NCBI GenBank assembly: GCA_947588355.1
Contig: CANPYI010000008.1
Coordinates: 1-52,728, forward strand
DNA: 52,728 nt
DNA from: an uncultured Clostridia bacterium
GTDB lineage: Bacteria > Bacillota > Clostridia > Christensenellales > UBA1242
Direction: 5' to 3'
In this document: positions 26,651 through 34,360 of the stretch, piece by piece
Layout: each line of letters opens with the position of its first letter
Numbering within the stretch: position 1 is the first letter of the stretch
The notes under the pieces: generated by a model
The model's database searches: none
Seen by the model: only the letters and a program-made list of their open reading frames with translations
What the model was told of the DNA's origin: nothing
Translations under genes and position numbers: made by a program

Positions 26651-27427
26651 TTAGCCTCCAAACAACCCTCCTAAGAAATTGCAAAATCTGTCAAACCAAT
26701 TACTTTTTTCGCCAAGATCACCCGCGTTCAAAAGGTCATCGGGATAAGTTTCCAAAAATTCCATACTCTTTTTTGTGGCATTCAAATTGTTGAGATCTCG
26801 AAGATATTTTTGCAAATTGAAATGGTATGTCTCATCAATTTGAGTGTAAGAAGAACTGAATTGGTCTATCAAAATGCCGTTTGTTATGCAAATAATCGCA
26901 CTTCCTGCAAGAGCGCAAGCAAGAGCAATTCCTGCCGCTTTTTTGGAAAATTTTCTTTTCTTTTTCTGTTTGTTTTGCTTGGAAATTTTGACAACATGTT
27001 TGTTTTCCTGCAACAAGTCATAGTTGGGTTTTTCAATAACAGTCTGATTTTGCTCTGGTGTTTGTTGTACGGGTTTTTCTTGCGTGTTTTGTTGAAATTC
27101 CTCTATTGTCATGTCTGGAGAGTAAAGTTGGTCAATAAGTTTTTCTTTGCGTTTTTCAAACTCGGCAAGATCCTTTTCTTGCTCCTCTTTTCGAATGTCG
27201 GCAACTGTTTTGTTTTCAAACGAACTTAAATAAGAATTTTGCGGAACAACCTCGTTTGTTTCAATCTGCTTTTCAGATTCAACCGAAAAAGTTTCTTCTT
27301 GAAAATCAAGATTTTTTGTGTTGTCAAACACTTGCTTGCGGGCAAGATTCAACGGCTTTTGCTCGCTCTGTTTTTCTATTCCCTTGTCTTGCTCTTTTTT
27401 TTGAGTTGTCACAAAGAGTTTGTCCAT
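26651..27427 (-). CDS. FtsL-like bitopic division protein
   Basis: The 258-residue product has a long, charged and Gln/Glu-rich cytoplasmic part (about residues 1-165), a basic cluster KQKKKRKFSKK, one membrane segment (about 166-188) and a short outside part of about 70 residues with helical character (YHFNLQKYLRDLNNLNATKK). It lies exactly where ftsL stands in division clusters, between rsmH and the septal transpeptidase. FtsL is a poorly conserved scaffold of FtsI and FtsW, so the assignment rests mainly on position and topology. The cytoplasmic part is much longer than in typical FtsL. GGAG precedes the ATG and the gap to rsmH is 28 bases. Confidence 0.65.
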   Translation of the reverse strand: MDKLFVTTQKKEQDKGIEKQSEQKPLNLARKQVFDNTKNLDFQEETFSVESEKQIETNEVVPQNSYLSSFENKTVADIRKEEQEKDLAEFEKRKEKLIDQLYSPDMTIEEFQQNTQEKPVQQTPEQNQTVIEKPNYDLLQENKHVVKISKQNKQKKKRKFSKKAAGIALACALAGSAIICITNGILIDQFSSSYTQIDETYHFNLQKYLRDLNNLNATKKSMEFLETYPDDLLNAGDLGEKSNWFDRFCNFLGGLFGG

Positions 27428-27455
27428 ATATTTTATTTTTCTCCTCTTTTGTTTA

Positions 27456-28391
27456 TTACAATCTTTCCGCTATACGCAGTTTTGCACTTGTGCTGCGGCT
27501 GTTTGCCTTTTGTTCAGTTTCTGTTGCCACAACAGGTTTTCTGGTGACAAGCCTTAGCCTTGCTTTGTGGTGACAAATGCACACCGGCGTTTTTGGAGGG
27601 CAAATACAATCTGTGCTTTCAAGTTTAAAGGCATTTTTAACAATCCTGTCTTCAAGACTATGAAAAGTCAACACGACTGCCCGTCCGCCAGCACTTAGAA
27701 GTGAAATCATTTCTGTAAGAAAAGTATCCAAACCATCAAGTTCTTTATTTACATAAATTCGAAGCGCTTGAAAAACCTTTTTTGACGCCCCTGAGCGTGA
27801 AAAAACAACTTTTTTCGGCATGCTGTTTTCAATGATATCCTTAAGTTGTCCTGTCGTAGAAATTTCACTTTCTTCACGTGCTTTGACTATGTTTTTGGCA
27901 ATACTTTTTGAAAATTCTTCCTCGCCATATTCACGAAAAATCCTTTCCAACTCTTGCACTGAAAGTGTGTTGACAAGTTCTTTTGCTGTAGGCACATTTT
28001 CGGCGATATCCATGCGCATGTCCAAAGGCCCGTCATGGACAAACGAAAATCCACGCTTCCCTTCGTCAATTTGATGACTGCTGACGCCCAAATCAACCAA
28101 AAAACCGTCGATTTTTTGCACTCCAAGTTCTTTCAAAACATGTGGTGCATTTTTGTAATTATCCTTTACAAGTGTGACAACACTTTTGTACTTTTGCAAA
28201 ACCTGAGTGCTTTTGTCTATCGCTTCTTGATCACGATCAAAGCAATAAAGATGTCCGTTTTTCAAGCGTTTTGCAATTTCCAAAGAATGTCCTGCACCTC
28301 CAACCGTGCAGTCCACATATACTCCGTCTTTTTTGATATTCAGCCCGTCAATCACCTCATTCAGCATAACGGGAATGTGTTTAAAATCCAC
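27456..28391 (-). CDS. rsmH: 16S rRNA (cytosine-1402-N4)-methyltransferase RsmH
   Basis: RsmH (MraW) methylates N4 of C1402 in 16S rRNA with S-adenosylmethionine. The 311-residue protein shows the family start HIPVMLNEV, the cofactor motif VDCTVGGAGHS, the block FDRDQEAI, LGVSSHQID, and the C-terminal FHSLEDRIVKNAF. The start is GTG at 28391, preceded by AAGGAG at good spacing. It leads a three-gene division operon with the ftsL-like gene and the transpeptidase gene; no mraZ is seen upstream, where instead a terminator and a new promoter separate it from the CvpA-like gene. Confidence 0.96.
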   Translation of the reverse strand: MDFKHIPVMLNEVIDGLNIKKDGVYVDCTVGGAGHSLEIAKRLKNGHLYCFDRDQEAIDKSTQVLQKYKSVVTLVKDNYKNAPHVLKELGVQKIDGFLVDLGVSSHQIDEGKRGFSFVHDGPLDMRMDIAENVPTAKELVNTLSVQELERIFREYGEEEFSKSIAKNIVKAREESEISTTGQLKDIIENSMPKKVVFSRSGASKKVFQALRIYVNKELDGLDTFLTEMISLLSAGGRAVVLTFHSLEDRIVKNAFKLESTDCICPPKTPVCICHHKARLRLVTRKPVVATETEQKANSRSTSAKLRIAERL

Positions 28392-28408
28392 TCTTTCTCC
28401 TTTGCTTT

Positions 28409-28437
28409 ATCATATCACATTTCAAAAATAAAACAAA
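28409..28437 (-). promoter_or_regulatory. Promoter of the rsmH operon
   Basis: On the minus strand TTTGTT (28437-28432), a 17-base spacer and TATGAT (28414-28409) preceded by TGA (extended -10). Overlaps the T tract of the preceding terminator. Confidence 0.55.
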
Positions 28438-28464
28438 GAAAAAGGACAATTTTGCTTGTCCTTT
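28434..28464 (-). terminator. Terminator of the CvpA-like gene
   Basis: AAAGGACAA (28441-28449) pairs with TTGTCCTTT (28456-28464); on the minus strand it runs into TTTTCTTTG. Confidence 0.75.
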
Positions 28465-28471
28465 TCTTTCT

Positions 28472-31420
28472 TTAATTTACTTTTCCTTGACTTAAAGCAT
28501 CAAGAAAATCTTTGATGGCTTGTTGCATATCAGGATCATCTTTAAATTTCTTTTCTACTTCACTTTCAATTTCCGCTTTGTTATCGTTGATAAAATCTTT
28601 GTCCAACAAATCAGGGTCAACAACATTCAAAACATCTTTTGCTTTCTCGACAACTTCAACAGGGTCAACATCTGGTCCAAGTTCGTCAACCGCATCTTTA
28701 ATGTTTTGAACAAACTCTTCCTCTGTGCCACTGAATGTGTCGCTTGAAAATTTTTCACTAAGGTTTTTTGCCAAAGCAATGATATCATCGGCGGTCTTCA
28801 TGGCCTCTGTAAAGTTGTTGCTTGAACTATAGATGTTTTCTTTGTCTATTGTTATACCAGAGTTTTCCAAAAGTTGTTTGATATCTGCGGCTTTGTCAAG
28901 GTGTGTATATCCTTTGTCGGTGTAAATCTGGTCTGTTGTCAAATCTTCACCTGTTATGTACCAGATCAAGTTGACAAATATGTTGTTGAATATGCCGTCT
29001 TTTGTGCCGTCGTTGTAAGCATTTTCTCTCAATATATCCAAAAGTTGTCCAACAACTTGAAGTTTCATCTGTTGTCCTTCTGGAATTTCAAGATCAAGCA
29101 CGATATCAAGCATTTTTGAGATTGCCTTTATGGCATTTTCACGAAGTTTGTCTTTTGCCTTGTCTGGCGCGTAAGTTTCGTCTGGAATCATTCTCATATA
29201 ATCTGTTTTAGGGTCAACGCCTGTTCGGTCAGTTATTGTTTGGTCAAGATATTCAAACATCTGTTTGTACAATGGTTGGAAAACACGTGATTTAAACAAA
29301 GCCTGCAAAATCATATACAAATCATCTTTTTCTCCACCGCTTCCGTCAGAACGCTTCATAATTTCTTTTAGCAATTTTTGTACATCCATTTCTCCGCCGT
29401 TTTGGTCAAGCAAATATTCTATATACGTCTTTGTTGTTCCTTCAGTTTCTTCAATTTCGCCCCGATTTAAGGTGTTTAAAACTTCGCCGATGTTTTCATA
29501 CTCTTTTGACCATGCGGCAAAGCCATCAACTCCGCTTATGTCAATCACATCTTTCAGATTTGTTGTAAGTTGCGTCTTCACTTCTTCAAACACCAAATTG
29601 TTTAAGTCAAATACTTGCAATCCGTAGAAAGGCATGATTGTTTCTTTCAAAAGATTTGTGTTTTTGCCAAGTTCTGCCAAAATGTTGTCAAGTGCATCTT
29701 TAAAATCCGCCTTGCCATTTGCAAGTTCTAAAAGATTCATCTTTATGGCATTTTTTACCGGTGTTTTGATATGATTGAAAAATTGAGAGTAGTTTTCAAA
29801 ACTCTTTTCGTTGCCCATAGCGTCATAAAATTTGCTTGTCTTGATTTTCAAATCAAAAGTTGACAAAATGTTGTCAAAAACCGATTGTCCTTCGACTTGG
29901 AAAATTTCCATTTCTGCAAAAAAGTCAAAAGTTTCTCCTGCCAAGGTTAAGGCACTTTCAATCTTTGTGCCGTCTTCATCTTGCAAGGAAGTTAAAACAT
30001 CAAGTTTGTCCTCCGCCGAAATCAAATCAGCAATAGGCAATTGCTCATCAAGTGTCAAAAGTTTGTCAACCGCCTCCAAAAGTTTGTCAATGATTGTATC
30101 TGGGTCAACACCGCTGTTGAGTGCAATAATTTTGTCAGGATCCTCATTTTTGATCACGTCTGCAAGTTTTTGTGAGGCAAAGTCAACAAATGTTTCAAAT
30201 CCGTCATGCACAACATTAAGTTTGAAAACATCTTCCGCCAAATCTTTTGTGGCTTGCGATTTACTGTCAACAAATTTCAATATTCCGGTCAAAGATTTGT
30301 CGGTCAAAGACTCATAATCCTTTATGAAGTCATTTTTTACAATTTCATCTGCAGCATCCAACAACTTTGTAATATCGTCCGTCAAATATTTGTACGTGGA
30401 CTTAAATTTTTCACTGTCCTTTATTTTCAAAATCAATTTGTTGAGCATTTCTGGAAGTTTTTCGCTTGTCTCGTAATTGTTGACAAAGTCTGCAACTGTT
30501 TGTGCAACAACCCCCTTAAACAGTCCGTTTTCAATAAATTTTTTGACATTCGCTTTAAGTTGTGTGAGGTCAATCTTATCCCAATTTCTGTCCGAAAAAT
30601 TGTTGTAAACATCAACAAATTCGTCATAAGTCTCAGCAACAACAACAATCTCTTCGCGAAGTTTTATGTTTTCGTCATTTATTTTGACGTTTGAAAGCCC
30701 GTCAAAAAGAGCATCATTCATTCCACCCGCACCCGAAACTTGACCGACAACAGAATGATTGAAGGCAACAATTATTTCGTCCACAGTGCTTGGAATATAT
30801 TCTTTGACATATTCAGAAATAGGTTTAAGTTTGGCATCTGTTTCCTCTTGCACGGAAACTTCTTCGGACGTGCTTGTGGAAGTGTATACAATCTTTTCAT
30901 AAGTTTTGGTCAAAGAAGTGAGCGGTGCAAAAATCAAAAACATAAACAAAAAGCCTTCCACAACGCCAACCGCGCTTCCATACCAACGGCGAGGTTTGTT
31001 TTTGGAAAAATCCACTTTTTTCTTCTTGAACCAAATCCGTGCAACGATAAGATATATTATGTCAAACACAAAGTAAGTCAAAAGAGCCACAAAAATAAAC
31101 AAAATTGGTGAAACGACCGCTCTTGGCAAACTTTTCAAAAATTCGCCTGCTGTTTCGTAGTTTTGTAAATCAAAATTTTTGCTCAAAAGACTGTAAACTA
31201 TAAGGTTCAGTTCTGTTGGAGCACCGTCAATTGGAATTGATATTCCAAGCACTGCAGTTGCGATAGGTTTTGTTATGAAAAATGCCACAACAAAACTGAC
31301 AACAAAAAATATTATGTGCAAAGCCGAACGCTTAAGTCCACGTATAAAACCTGCAAGGAAGCCTATCAGCAAAAACAAAAACAAAATTCCTATACCACCC
31401 CACAAAAAATATGTTTCCAT
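28472..31420 (-). CDS. CvpA-like membrane protein with very long helical tail
   Basis: The N-terminal 200 residues look like CvpA (colicin V production) family proteins: GFIRGLKRSALHIIFFVV, further hydrophobic segments near residues 98-125, and RRWYGSAVGVVEGFLF, about four membrane segments in all. The remaining roughly 780 residues are hydrophilic, Asp/Lys/Leu-rich and predicted helical, with no hydrophobic segment; by topology they could face outward, but this is not certain. CvpA itself is about 160-200 residues, so the tail is the oddity. The ATG at 31420 (982 aa) is chosen because AGGGGTG precedes it and the promoter -10 box overlaps the upstream ATG at 31438. Function unknown. Confidence 0.7.
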   Translation of the reverse strand: METYFLWGGIGILFLFLLIGFLAGFIRGLKRSALHIIFFVVSFVVAFFITKPIATAVLGISIPIDGAPTELNLIVYSLLSKNFDLQNYETAGEFLKSLPRAVVSPILFIFVALLTYFVFDIIYLIVARIWFKKKKVDFSKNKPRRWYGSAVGVVEGFLFMFLIFAPLTSLTKTYEKIVYTSTSTSEEVSVQEETDAKLKPISEYVKEYIPSTVDEIIVAFNHSVVGQVSGAGGMNDALFDGLSNVKINDENIKLREEIVVVAETYDEFVDVYNNFSDRNWDKIDLTQLKANVKKFIENGLFKGVVAQTVADFVNNYETSEKLPEMLNKLILKIKDSEKFKSTYKYLTDDITKLLDAADEIVKNDFIKDYESLTDKSLTGILKFVDSKSQATKDLAEDVFKLNVVHDGFETFVDFASQKLADVIKNEDPDKIIALNSGVDPDTIIDKLLEAVDKLLTLDEQLPIADLISAEDKLDVLTSLQDEDGTKIESALTLAGETFDFFAEMEIFQVEGQSVFDNILSTFDLKIKTSKFYDAMGNEKSFENYSQFFNHIKTPVKNAIKMNLLELANGKADFKDALDNILAELGKNTNLLKETIMPFYGLQVFDLNNLVFEEVKTQLTTNLKDVIDISGVDGFAAWSKEYENIGEVLNTLNRGEIEETEGTTKTYIEYLLDQNGGEMDVQKLLKEIMKRSDGSGGEKDDLYMILQALFKSRVFQPLYKQMFEYLDQTITDRTGVDPKTDYMRMIPDETYAPDKAKDKLRENAIKAISKMLDIVLDLEIPEGQQMKLQVVGQLLDILRENAYNDGTKDGIFNNIFVNLIWYITGEDLTTDQIYTDKGYTHLDKAADIKQLLENSGITIDKENIYSSSNNFTEAMKTADDIIALAKNLSEKFSSDTFSGTEEEFVQNIKDAVDELGPDVDPVEVVEKAKDVLNVVDPDLLDKDFINDNKAEIESEVEKKFKDDPDMQQAIKDFLDALSQGKVN

Positions 31421-31438
31421 ATTCACCCCTTTTGCCAT

Positions 31439-31467
31439 ATTCTAAATTATTTTTTGTTAATTTGCAA
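31439..31467 (-). promoter_or_regulatory. Promoter of the CvpA-like gene
   Basis: On the minus strand TTGCAA (31467-31462), a 17-base spacer and TAGAAT (31444-31439). Transcription would begin near 31432, downstream of the first in-frame ATG, which supports the start at 31420. Confidence 0.6.
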
Positions 31468-31511
31468 GAAAAAATAACCCTTTTTTTGACGAAATTTGCT
31501 GGCAACAAAAA

Positions 31512-32603
31512 CTATTTGCCAAAATTTGTAATTTTTCCGTCTTTGATTGTAAAGATTTTGCCATCTATTTGACGTTCGTCAGTGCAAGTGATAAATGTTT
31601 GCGTGCGACCCACAAATCGAAGCAATTTTTCCTGTCTTTCGGTGTCAAGTTCTGAAAAGACGTCGTCCAAAAGCAAAATAGGATATTCTCCACTTTTTTC
31701 TTTCATACTTTCAAGTTCTGCCAATTTTAACGAAAGTGCCACCGTGCGTTGTTGACCTTGAGATCCAAAGTTTTTCACTTCCACATCATTCAAAAAGATG
31801 TCTATATCATCTCGATGTGTGCCAATTGACGTGTAGCCAAGTTTAAAGTCTTTTTCCAAATTTTTCTTTAGAAGTTTGGACATATTTTCTTCAAAATTTT
31901 CGTCTAACGAAACTCCACAACCGCATTTGTATATCATGTTGAGATTTTCCTTTCCTCCACTTATGAAATGATGTGCTTTTTGTGCGTAAGGCAAAATTTC
32001 TTCCACAAACTTTTTCCTTTCAAACGCAATTGTTTTTGCGGAAGTGACAAGTGCCCTGTCCCAAATATCCACTGTTTCCTTGACGGAGTCAAGAGTGCTG
32101 CAAATTTTGAAGAGTTTGTTGCGATTTGCCAAAATTTTTTCGTAGCGCGTCAGTTGATAAAAATATCTTTTATTTTGTTGACTTATGTCAATATCCATAA
32201 ATTTTCTTCTCTCGTCCGGACTTTCTTTGACAAGTTTAAGTTCTTGTGGCGAAAAGAACACAACATTAACTTGTCCAATAAGGTCACCTATTTTTCTGAT
32301 TGGAATATCGTCAATTTTTACAACCTTTTTCTTGGAAATGTCAAAAATCACTTCAACTTTCACATCAGTGTACAACCTTTCTGCAACAAATTTTATGCTT
32401 GCTTTTTGTGTGTTCCAACGAATTAGGTCCTTGTCCTTACAATTTTTGAAACTTTTGCCAATGCAGCAATAAAAGATACTTTCCAAAAGGTTTGTTTTTC
32501 CTTGTGCATTCTTGCCAATAAAAACATTCACTTTGTCATCAAATTGAACCTTTTGAAAATCATAATTTCTAAAGTTTTTGACTTCCAACTCTTTTACTTT
32601 CAC
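31512..32603 (-). CDS. recF: DNA replication and repair protein RecF
   Basis: RecF is an SMC-like ATPase that loads RecA at gapped DNA with RecO and RecR. The 363-residue product begins with the typical LEVKNFRNY, has the Walker A motif GKNAQGKTN, the block SPQELKLVKESPDERRKFMD, the signature-like FGSQGQQRTVALSLKLAE and the Walker B PILLLDDVFSELD. The usual position is downstream of dnaN on the same strand; here it is upstream of dnaA and divergent from it. The start is taken as GTG at 32603: a TTGTAA-17-TATGAT promoter ends exactly six bases upstream and no ribosome binding site is present, so the mRNA is predicted to be leaderless. Confidence 0.95.
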   Translation of the reverse strand: MKVKELEVKNFRNYDFQKVQFDDKVNVFIGKNAQGKTNLLESIFYCCIGKSFKNCKDKDLIRWNTQKASIKFVAERLYTDVKVEVIFDISKKKVVKIDDIPIRKIGDLIGQVNVVFFSPQELKLVKESPDERRKFMDIDISQQNKRYFYQLTRYEKILANRNKLFKICSTLDSVKETVDIWDRALVTSAKTIAFERKKFVEEILPYAQKAHHFISGGKENLNMIYKCGCGVSLDENFEENMSKLLKKNLEKDFKLGYTSIGTHRDDIDIFLNDVEVKNFGSQGQQRTVALSLKLAELESMKEKSGEYPILLLDDVFSELDTERQEKLLRFVGRTQTFITCTDERQIDGKIFTIKDGKITNFGK

Positions 32604-32609
32604 TTCTTT

Positions 32610-32638
32610 ATCATAGCACAAAAATTAAAGATTTACAA
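32610..32638 (-). promoter_or_regulatory. Leaderless promoter of recF
   Basis: On the minus strand TTGTAA (32638-32633), a 17-base spacer, TATGAT (32615-32610) preceded by TGC (extended -10), six bases AAAGAA and the GTG at 32603. Confidence 0.7.
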
Positions 32639-32676
32639 ACTTGCTTGACATTTTATTTTTGCTTTTTTAAAATATT

Positions 32677-32685
32677 TGATATAAT
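32677..32685 (+). promoter_or_regulatory. Extended -10 promoter of dnaA
   Basis: TGATATAAT at 32677-32685. A TTGCTT at 32659-32664 is only 15 bases upstream and a TTGACA at 32645-32650 is 29 bases away, so recognition probably depends on the extended -10. Start near 32692 gives a leader of about 11 bases with GGAG. Confidence 0.55.
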
Positions 32686-32702
32686 TTGCTTTGGAGATAG
32701 TT

Positions 32703-34055
32703 ATGCAAGATGTTTCATATATTTGGCAACAAGTTTTGGAAAAGTTGGAACTAAGGGTTTCTTCCGTTTCTTTTATGCTTTGGATAAAAACGATAAAACC
32801 GCTTGAAATAGATGAACAAGACAATTTTGTAATCGCTTGTCAAAGTGTGTCTGCAAAAAATCAGATATTAAGAAATTTTATTGACACAATCGGCGATTGT
32901 TGTTTTGAAGTTGTTGGAAAACCTTTAAAGATTGTCGTTTTGGATCAAAATGAAGAAATAGAATTTTTGAAGAAAAACAAAACAACTCAAATTTCTTCTG
33001 ATAAAAAAGAAGAAAAAAATCCGTTTGTGGAAAAATTTACGTTTGACAACTTTGTTGTTGGAAAAAGCAATCAATTTGTGTATGCAGCAGCACGAACTGT
33101 GGCAGAAAATCCTGGCAAAAGATACAATCCTTTGTTTATTTATGGCGGAGTTGGACTTGGAAAAACTCACCTTTTGCATGCAATAGGGAATTTTATTCGT
33201 GAAAACAATCCCGAACTTAAGGTTGAGTATGTGCCTTTTGGAAAATTTACATCAGACTATATTTCTTCCTTACAATCACAAACAAAAACTCAAGCGGTCA
33301 TGGAATTTCGTGGAAAGTATCGCAACTTGGACGTTTTGATGGTTGATGATATTCAACTCATCTCCAACAAAAAAGAAACTCAGGAAGAATTTTTTTTGAC
33401 ATTCAACGATCTTGTTATGAGCAACAAACAAGTTATTATTTGTTCCGACCGACCTCCAAAAGAAATCTCCACTTTGGAAGACAGATTACGTTCTCGTTTT
33501 TCAAGTGGTCTTATTCATGACATTCAAAAGCCGGAAATTGAAACAAGAATTGCCATTTTGCAAAAAAAGAGCCAACTTGAAAAATATTATGTTGACGACC
33601 AAACAATAGAGTATATTGCCGAACATGTGGACAGCAGTGTTCGTGATTTGGAAGGAAAACTTTCGGAAGTTTACTTTCTGGCAACACTTTCTGGCAAAAA
33701 AGTTGCCACTATAGAAGATGCAGAAGAAATTTTCAAAAATCAAAAAGAAGAATTGAAAAATGACCTTACTCCTGACAAAATCATTTCCACAGTTTGTGAC
33801 TACTTTAATGTTTCTTACAACGACATAACCGGAAAAAAGAAAAATAAAGAGATAGTTGAACCTCGTATGATTGCTATTTATCTTATAAGTGAAATTTTAA
33901 ATCTTCCGCTTGTGAATATTGGCAAACTTTTTGGAGGCAGAGACCACACAACAATTATGCATAGTCGTGACAAAATAAGTGAAGATTTGAAAGTAAACAA
34001 AAAAACTCAAACTCTTGTTGACAATATAAAAAATATGTTGACAAGTGGATTGTAA
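32703..34055 (+). CDS. dnaA: Chromosomal replication initiator DnaA
   Basis: DnaA binds DnaA boxes at the origin and, as an ATP-bound filament, melts the DNA. The 450-residue protein has the usual four domains: an N-terminal interaction domain (about 1-80), a linker, the AAA+ domain from about 105 with GGVGLGKTHLLHA (Walker A) and VLMVDDIQLI (Walker B), and the C-terminal helix-turn-helix domain with the signature GGRDHTTIMHSRDKI. The ATG at 32703 is preferred over TTG at 32691 because GGAG is six bases upstream and transcription should begin near 32692. The origin region follows directly. Confidence 0.98.
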   Translation: MQDVSYIWQQVLEKLELRVSSVSFMLWIKTIKPLEIDEQDNFVIACQSVSAKNQILRNFIDTIGDCCFEVVGKPLKIVVLDQNEEIEFLKKNKTTQISSDKKEEKNPFVEKFTFDNFVVGKSNQFVYAAARTVAENPGKRYNPLFIYGGVGLGKTHLLHAIGNFIRENNPELKVEYVPFGKFTSDYISSLQSQTKTQAVMEFRGKYRNLDVLMVDDIQLISNKKETQEEFFLTFNDLVMSNKQVIICSDRPPKEISTLEDRLRSRFSSGLIHDIQKPEIETRIAILQKKSQLEKYYVDDQTIEYIAEHVDSSVRDLEGKLSEVYFLATLSGKKVATIEDAEEIFKNQKEELKNDLTPDKIISTVCDYFNVSYNDITGKKKNKEIVEPRMIAIYLISEILNLPLVNIGKLFGGRDHTTIMHSRDKISEDLKVNKKTQTLVDNIKNMLTSGL

Positions 34056-34062
34056 AAATCAC

Positions 34063-34083
34063 TTTTCCACAAAGTTATCCACA
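34063..34083 (+). promoter_or_regulatory. Pair of DnaA boxes
   Basis: TTTTCCACA at 34063-34071 (one mismatch to consensus) and a perfect TTATCCACA at 34075-34083, three bases apart and in the same orientation. Confidence 0.8.
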
Positions 34084-34113
34084 ATCTTTAAAAGATGTAA
34101 AAAAGGTCAAGTT

Positions 34114-34129
34114 ACACAATATATTGTGT
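34114..34129. repeat. Perfect 16-base palindrome in oriC
   Basis: ACACAATATATTGTGT reads the same on both strands. It lies between the DnaA box pair and the third box. It could be an operator for an origin regulator or simply a cruciform-prone site. Confidence 0.6.
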
Positions 34130-34191
34130 TTTACAATCACAAAAATTACAACATATCTACATCTTCAGAAATCTTAAAAATTTTAAACCAC

Positions 34192-34222
34192 TTTTCCACA
34201 CTGCTAATAAAAATAATAATAA
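34192..34222 (+). promoter_or_regulatory. DnaA box followed by trio-like tract
   Basis: TTTTCCACA (34192-34200), the short GC element CTGC, then triplets TAA TAA AAA TAA TAA TAA (34205-34222). This box, GC element and trio order is the layout described for basal unwinding elements in bacterial origins. Strand polarity was not verified against a known example. Confidence 0.5.
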
Positions 34223-34294
34223 CCTAAATAAAAATTTACATAAAAAAATAAGTGCGCGCGGTTTTTTAAAAAAAATTATATTTGCTTATTTTTG

Positions 34295-34324
34295 TTGGAC
34301 TTAAAGTTTGAATAGTGGTATAAT
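34295..34324 (+). promoter_or_regulatory. Promoter of dnaN
   Basis: TTGGAC at 34295-34300, an 18-base spacer and TATAAT at 34319-34324 preceded by TGG (extended -10). Leader about 30 bases with AAGGAG. Confidence 0.7.
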
Positions 34325-34360
34325 AAAGCCAAATAAAATTATTGTTCAAGGAGAAGAAAA

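Larger units (their letters stand above)
34056..34360. other. Probable replication origin (oriC) in the dnaA-dnaN gap
   Basis: The 305-base gap between dnaA and dnaN holds a perfect DnaA box TTATCCACA (34075-34083) and two TTTTCCACA variants (34063-34071 and 34192-34200), all in the same orientation. The last box is followed by CTGC and then TAATAAAAATAATAATAA (34205-34222), which resembles DnaA-trio repeats, then A/T-rich DNA. A perfect 16-base palindrome lies at 34114-34129. Gene strand bias switches here, from mostly minus on the left to mostly plus on the right. The dnaN promoter occupies the right edge. Confidence 0.82.
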
